Shown here: positions 15,716 to 18,024 of the stretch, piece by piece | Layout of the letters: each line of letters begins with the position of its first letter | Position numbering within the stretch: the first letter of the stretch is position 1 | From: Bacillota bacterium | GTDB taxonomy: Bacteria; Bacillota; Clostridia; Acetivibrionales; Acetivibrionaceae | Direction of reading: 5' to 3' | Length of the DNA stretch: 18,024 nt | Assembly (NCBI GenBank): GCA_023421115.1 | Contig: JAEZUI010000180.1 | Coordinates: 1-18,024 of the forward strand | Notes under the pieces: model-generated | What the model was told of the DNA's origin: nothing | Databases searched by the model: none | What the model saw: only the letters and a program-made list of their open reading frames with translations | Translations under genes and position numbers: made by a program

Positions 15716-16534
15716 ATGGAGACAATAGTTTCAAGGATGCATACAGATAGGCATCCGCATAAGGAAATCGCATACGAAATACGGCATAATTGCGAATTAG
15801 ACGTGGCTGACGTTTTATATGAATTCATAAAGAACTCGATATTTTCAGCGGAGATTTTGGATTACCTTAATGCCCGTATTTCTAGGCTGCAACAGAGAAG
15901 CGGTCCCGAGTATAATTCAGTAGTAGAGGAGATTAAATGTTTTTTTACTACACATCCTGCTTTTCAATCAGGCGAGCTCGGGGAAATAGTGTGCAAGGTG
16001 TTTTTTATGCAAATGGAAGGTAAGCGAGTATACCCTGAAAAAGATTGGGGAATGAGGGATAATCCTAAGCTGGCGAAGAGAGGCGTGGATGTTCTTGCAT
16101 TCAGATTCCACCCTAACGAGGCAGACGATGAAGTTTTTGTTACTGAAACAAAAACCGCCGCAACGCTGCAATCACTTAAAGATGCTCTTTATAAAGAAGG
16201 CGGAGTAATTGATTGGCTCGCCAATAAACTTACTCCTGGTATCTACTTACGGGAAATGAACAAGGTCTTAAATCAAATGTCGTCTGATGATTCTAATCGT
16301 AGCAGAGTAGTCAAGCTTATGCCACTGTTTGACGTTCCGGGAAAACTGAAGAGAGCGGGGTTCTTGGTCGTTCGGCCTGGTATTATGACGGAAGAGCATA
16401 AATCGGACGTGTTTGCTTTGGCCAAAGAGGGACAGGCAGTGTACCTTTATATTTTATCGAGTGACAAATTTGCGGAAATTAGGAATAATGTTTTTGACCG
16501 CTTTGAGGTGAGTAATGATGGCTCAGTCTTATAA
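15716..16534 (+). CDS. hamA: HamA, nuclease subunit of Hachiman (DUF1837)
   Basis: A 272-residue protein. The ATG at 15716 follows AGTGAGGA (15703-15710); the GTG at 15704 lies inside that site. Features expected of HamA's PD-(D/E)xK-type nuclease fold are visible: SGELGEIVCKVFF (85-97) with Glu residues, KRGVDVLAF (121-129) with Asp125, and VTETKTA (142-148) with Glu144 and Lys146. In Hachiman, HamA binds the HamB helicase and is released or activated to degrade DNA when HamB senses abnormal DNA. The stop overlaps the start of the helicase gene by up to 20 nt, which fits the tight two-gene operon known for this system. Length is in the usual range. Identification rests on motifs plus the helicase neighbour. 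Confidence 0.82.
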   Translation: METIVSRMHTDRHPHKEIAYEIRHNCELDVADVLYEFIKNSIFSAEILDYLNARISRLQQRSGPEYNSVVEEIKCFFTTHPAFQSGELGEIVCKVFFMQMEGKRVYPEKDWGMRDNPKLAKRGVDVLAFRFHPNEADDEVFVTETKTAATLQSLKDALYKEGGVIDWLANKLTPGIYLREMNKVLNQMSSDDSNRSRVVKLMPLFDVPGKLKRAGFLVVRPGIMTEEHKSDVFALAKEGQAVYLYILSSDKFAEIRNNVFDRFEVSNDGSVL

Positions 16535-18024
16535 TGAACTAACACTTGTTAAGGAACAATGGGTAGAACTTAAGTCATTGCTTGCCGAAATTGATAGGAA
16601 GTATCTGCAACACAAATTGACGGGAGCTTCATTCGATACAGAAGGTCAAACGTATCAGGCTTTCAAATCTGCCATGACAATTGAGCTTGTTGGTACACAG
16701 ATTCTTTTTCGTGGAGGAGACGACTATCGTAGCCATATTCAAGAGATGATTCTTACGGCAGCAGAAGCGTTTGATAAGTTGGCCAGATATTTTCCCATTG
16801 AAACAATCAAAGGGTTTGATGGACAAGTTCACCCTGCAGTTCATGCTGCACTGTGTTATTGTGTGTGTCTTAATCCCCAGAATGCAATAACTGTGATAAC
16901 CAGATTGCGGAACAGTATAAGTTTGAAAGATTTTGAAGCAGTTAGTCTTACGAAAAATGATGCATTATTTCAGTTGATGCTCTTCAATTTACTTGGAAGA
17001 AAAATAAAATGGGCACAAAATGCAGCTGCGAATTTACTGAATTCCATGCAGACAAGTAGTGATGATGAGATAATTTTGCGTAATTTAGCGCAGGCTGTGT
17101 TTTCTCTTACTGAATTTCTTTTACATGGACAAGATTATAGACAAGTCATGGAGGCCTGTCGGACTTATCTTAGTGAAGTAACTAGCAGACGCCTAGATGC
17201 TTTATATACATTTATCGTTCAGGGTTTAAGTTTAGTTTTCCGTCAGATGTTTGAATATTCGGTTTGGCGTCATCTGGATATGGACCGCCAATATATGGAA
17301 TATCTAGTTAATCGCAAAGGTGTTTATGAACTCTGGCAATCCCAACTGGATGCAGTTAAAGGCGGCTGCTTAGATGAGGCCAACTTCGTAGTTTCATTAC
17401 CTACAAGTTCAGGAAAAACATTGTTAGCAGAATTGAAGACAATAAAATATTTGGTTGGAGCAGGGAAAAAGGTAGTATATATAGCCCCAACTAAAGCTTT
17501 GGGGCAGCAGGTGTTACGATCCATTAAGCCTGGGATAGAGGCAATTGGCAAAGTTGCCAGCCTAGTTATGAATGTTGCCGAAAAGCTAGATTCAGATGCG
17601 TACAGTAAAGCTGATTTTGTCATTATCACTCCTGAAAAACTCGAATTGATGATTCGAAGCGACTCAGAAATTATAAATAGTATCGGTTTGGTGGTAATCG
17701 ATGAATTTCATAATATAGGACAAGATGAACGGGGACTAAAACTGGAGTTTTTATTATGGAGATTAAGAAAACAGGAGTGTGTCTCCTTTTTCATACTCTC
17801 GGCCGTAATTCCAAACGCAGAGGAAATCGCGGTATGGATTAGTGGGGCATCGGTGCGGCTGGAGTGGCGGCCTACCAAAGTAATCCATGGTTATTCGATC
17901 AAAGGGACTAATAATGTTATACTTTCCGGCTTAAGTAGAGCCATCGAAATACCGCCCATACATAAAATTAGCTATACAACAACCTTGGCTGCTGCATTTC
18001 GAAATATTGGCGCCGTTCTTGTTA
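16515..18024 (+). CDS. hamB: HamB, DEAD/DEAH-like helicase of Hachiman (partial, runs off window)
   Basis: Open from 16515 to the window end, 503 complete codons so far and no stop. ATG at 16515 or 16518 follows GAGGTGAG (16505-16512). Residues 1-270 are a helical N-terminal region. The first RecA-like domain then starts: motif I LPTSSGKT (295-302), APTKAL (324-329), motif II DEFH (396-399) and SAV (429-431) where many helicases have SAT. The second RecA-like domain and C-terminus lie beyond the window. HamB is a superfamily 2 helicase that surveys DNA and controls HamA. The overlap with hamA implies coupled translation. The frame is intact for all visible codons. Confidence 0.85.
   Translation, partial: MMAQSYNELTLVKEQWVELKSLLAEIDRKYLQHKLTGASFDTEGQTYQAFKSAMTIELVGTQILFRGGDDYRSHIQEMILTAAEAFDKLARYFPIETIKGFDGQVHPAVHAALCYCVCLNPQNAITVITRLRNSISLKDFEAVSLTKNDALFQLMLFNLLGRKIKWAQNAAANLLNSMQTSSDDEIILRNLAQAVFSLTEFLLHGQDYRQVMEACRTYLSEVTSRRLDALYTFIVQGLSLVFRQMFEYSVWRHLDMDRQYMEYLVNRKGVYELWQSQLDAVKGGCLDEANFVVSLPTSSGKTLLAELKTIKYLVGAGKKVVYIAPTKALGQQVLRSIKPGIEAIGKVASLVMNVAEKLDSDAYSKADFVIITPEKLELMIRSDSEIINSIGLVVIDEFHNIGQDERGLKLEFLLWRLRKQECVSFFILSAVIPNAEEIAVWISGASVRLEWRPTKVIHGYSIKGTNNVILSGLSRAIEIPPIHKISYTTTLAAAFRNIGAVLV

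Overview
The window looks like part of a defence island from a low-to-mid-GC bacterium that uses strong AGGAGG-type ribosome binding sites, most likely a Firmicute (Bacillota). I cannot name the genus. All recognised genes lie on the + strand. Long AT-rich defence genes are embedded between short GC-rich repeated modules, which suggests acquired DNA in a repeat-bounded slot.

Layout. (1) 1-792: a GC-rich module of two tiny genes, ORF A (broken here by a nonsense codon) and ORF B (a single-pass membrane peptide). Each has its own hairpin terminator and is preceded by a copy of the same structured leader. (2) 983-10286: a three-gene operon centred on a 2146-residue STAND-type NTPase with a Cap4/DUF4297-like nuclease N-terminus. 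It is preceded by a second protein with its own nuclease-like N-terminus and followed by a small protein whose start lies 95 nt inside the NTPase gene. This resembles AVAST (Avs) systems, but the arrangement does not match one I can name. (3) 10413-14208: a PIN-like nuclease gene, then a phosphoribosyltransferase-like/winged-helix gene, then a structured non-coding stretch, then a retron-type reverse transcriptase. The last three parts form a credible retron resembling type III (PRTase effector). The PIN gene lies only 28 bp upstream and may be an extra component. (4) 14271-14462: two strong hairpins closing the cassette. (5) 14571-15408: a second, diverged copy of the ORF A/ORF B module, with ORF A intact. 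(6) 15716 to the window end: hamA and the first part of hamB of a Hachiman system.

How it fits together. The STAND operon would sense a phage protein and trigger nuclease activity. The retron would hold a PRTase-type toxic effector in check until its RNA-DNA is disturbed. Hachiman would couple a helicase to a nuclease. These roles come from known families; nothing here proves activity. The direct repeat on both sides of the 13.7-kb STAND plus retron cassette gives a plausible route for its gain or loss by homologous recombination. Hachiman lies just outside, in what may be the next slot.

The parts most likely to be new are the pairing of two nuclease-like proteins in the STAND operon, the PIN gene attached to a PRTase retron, and the repeated leader plus small-ORF module that frames the cassette.
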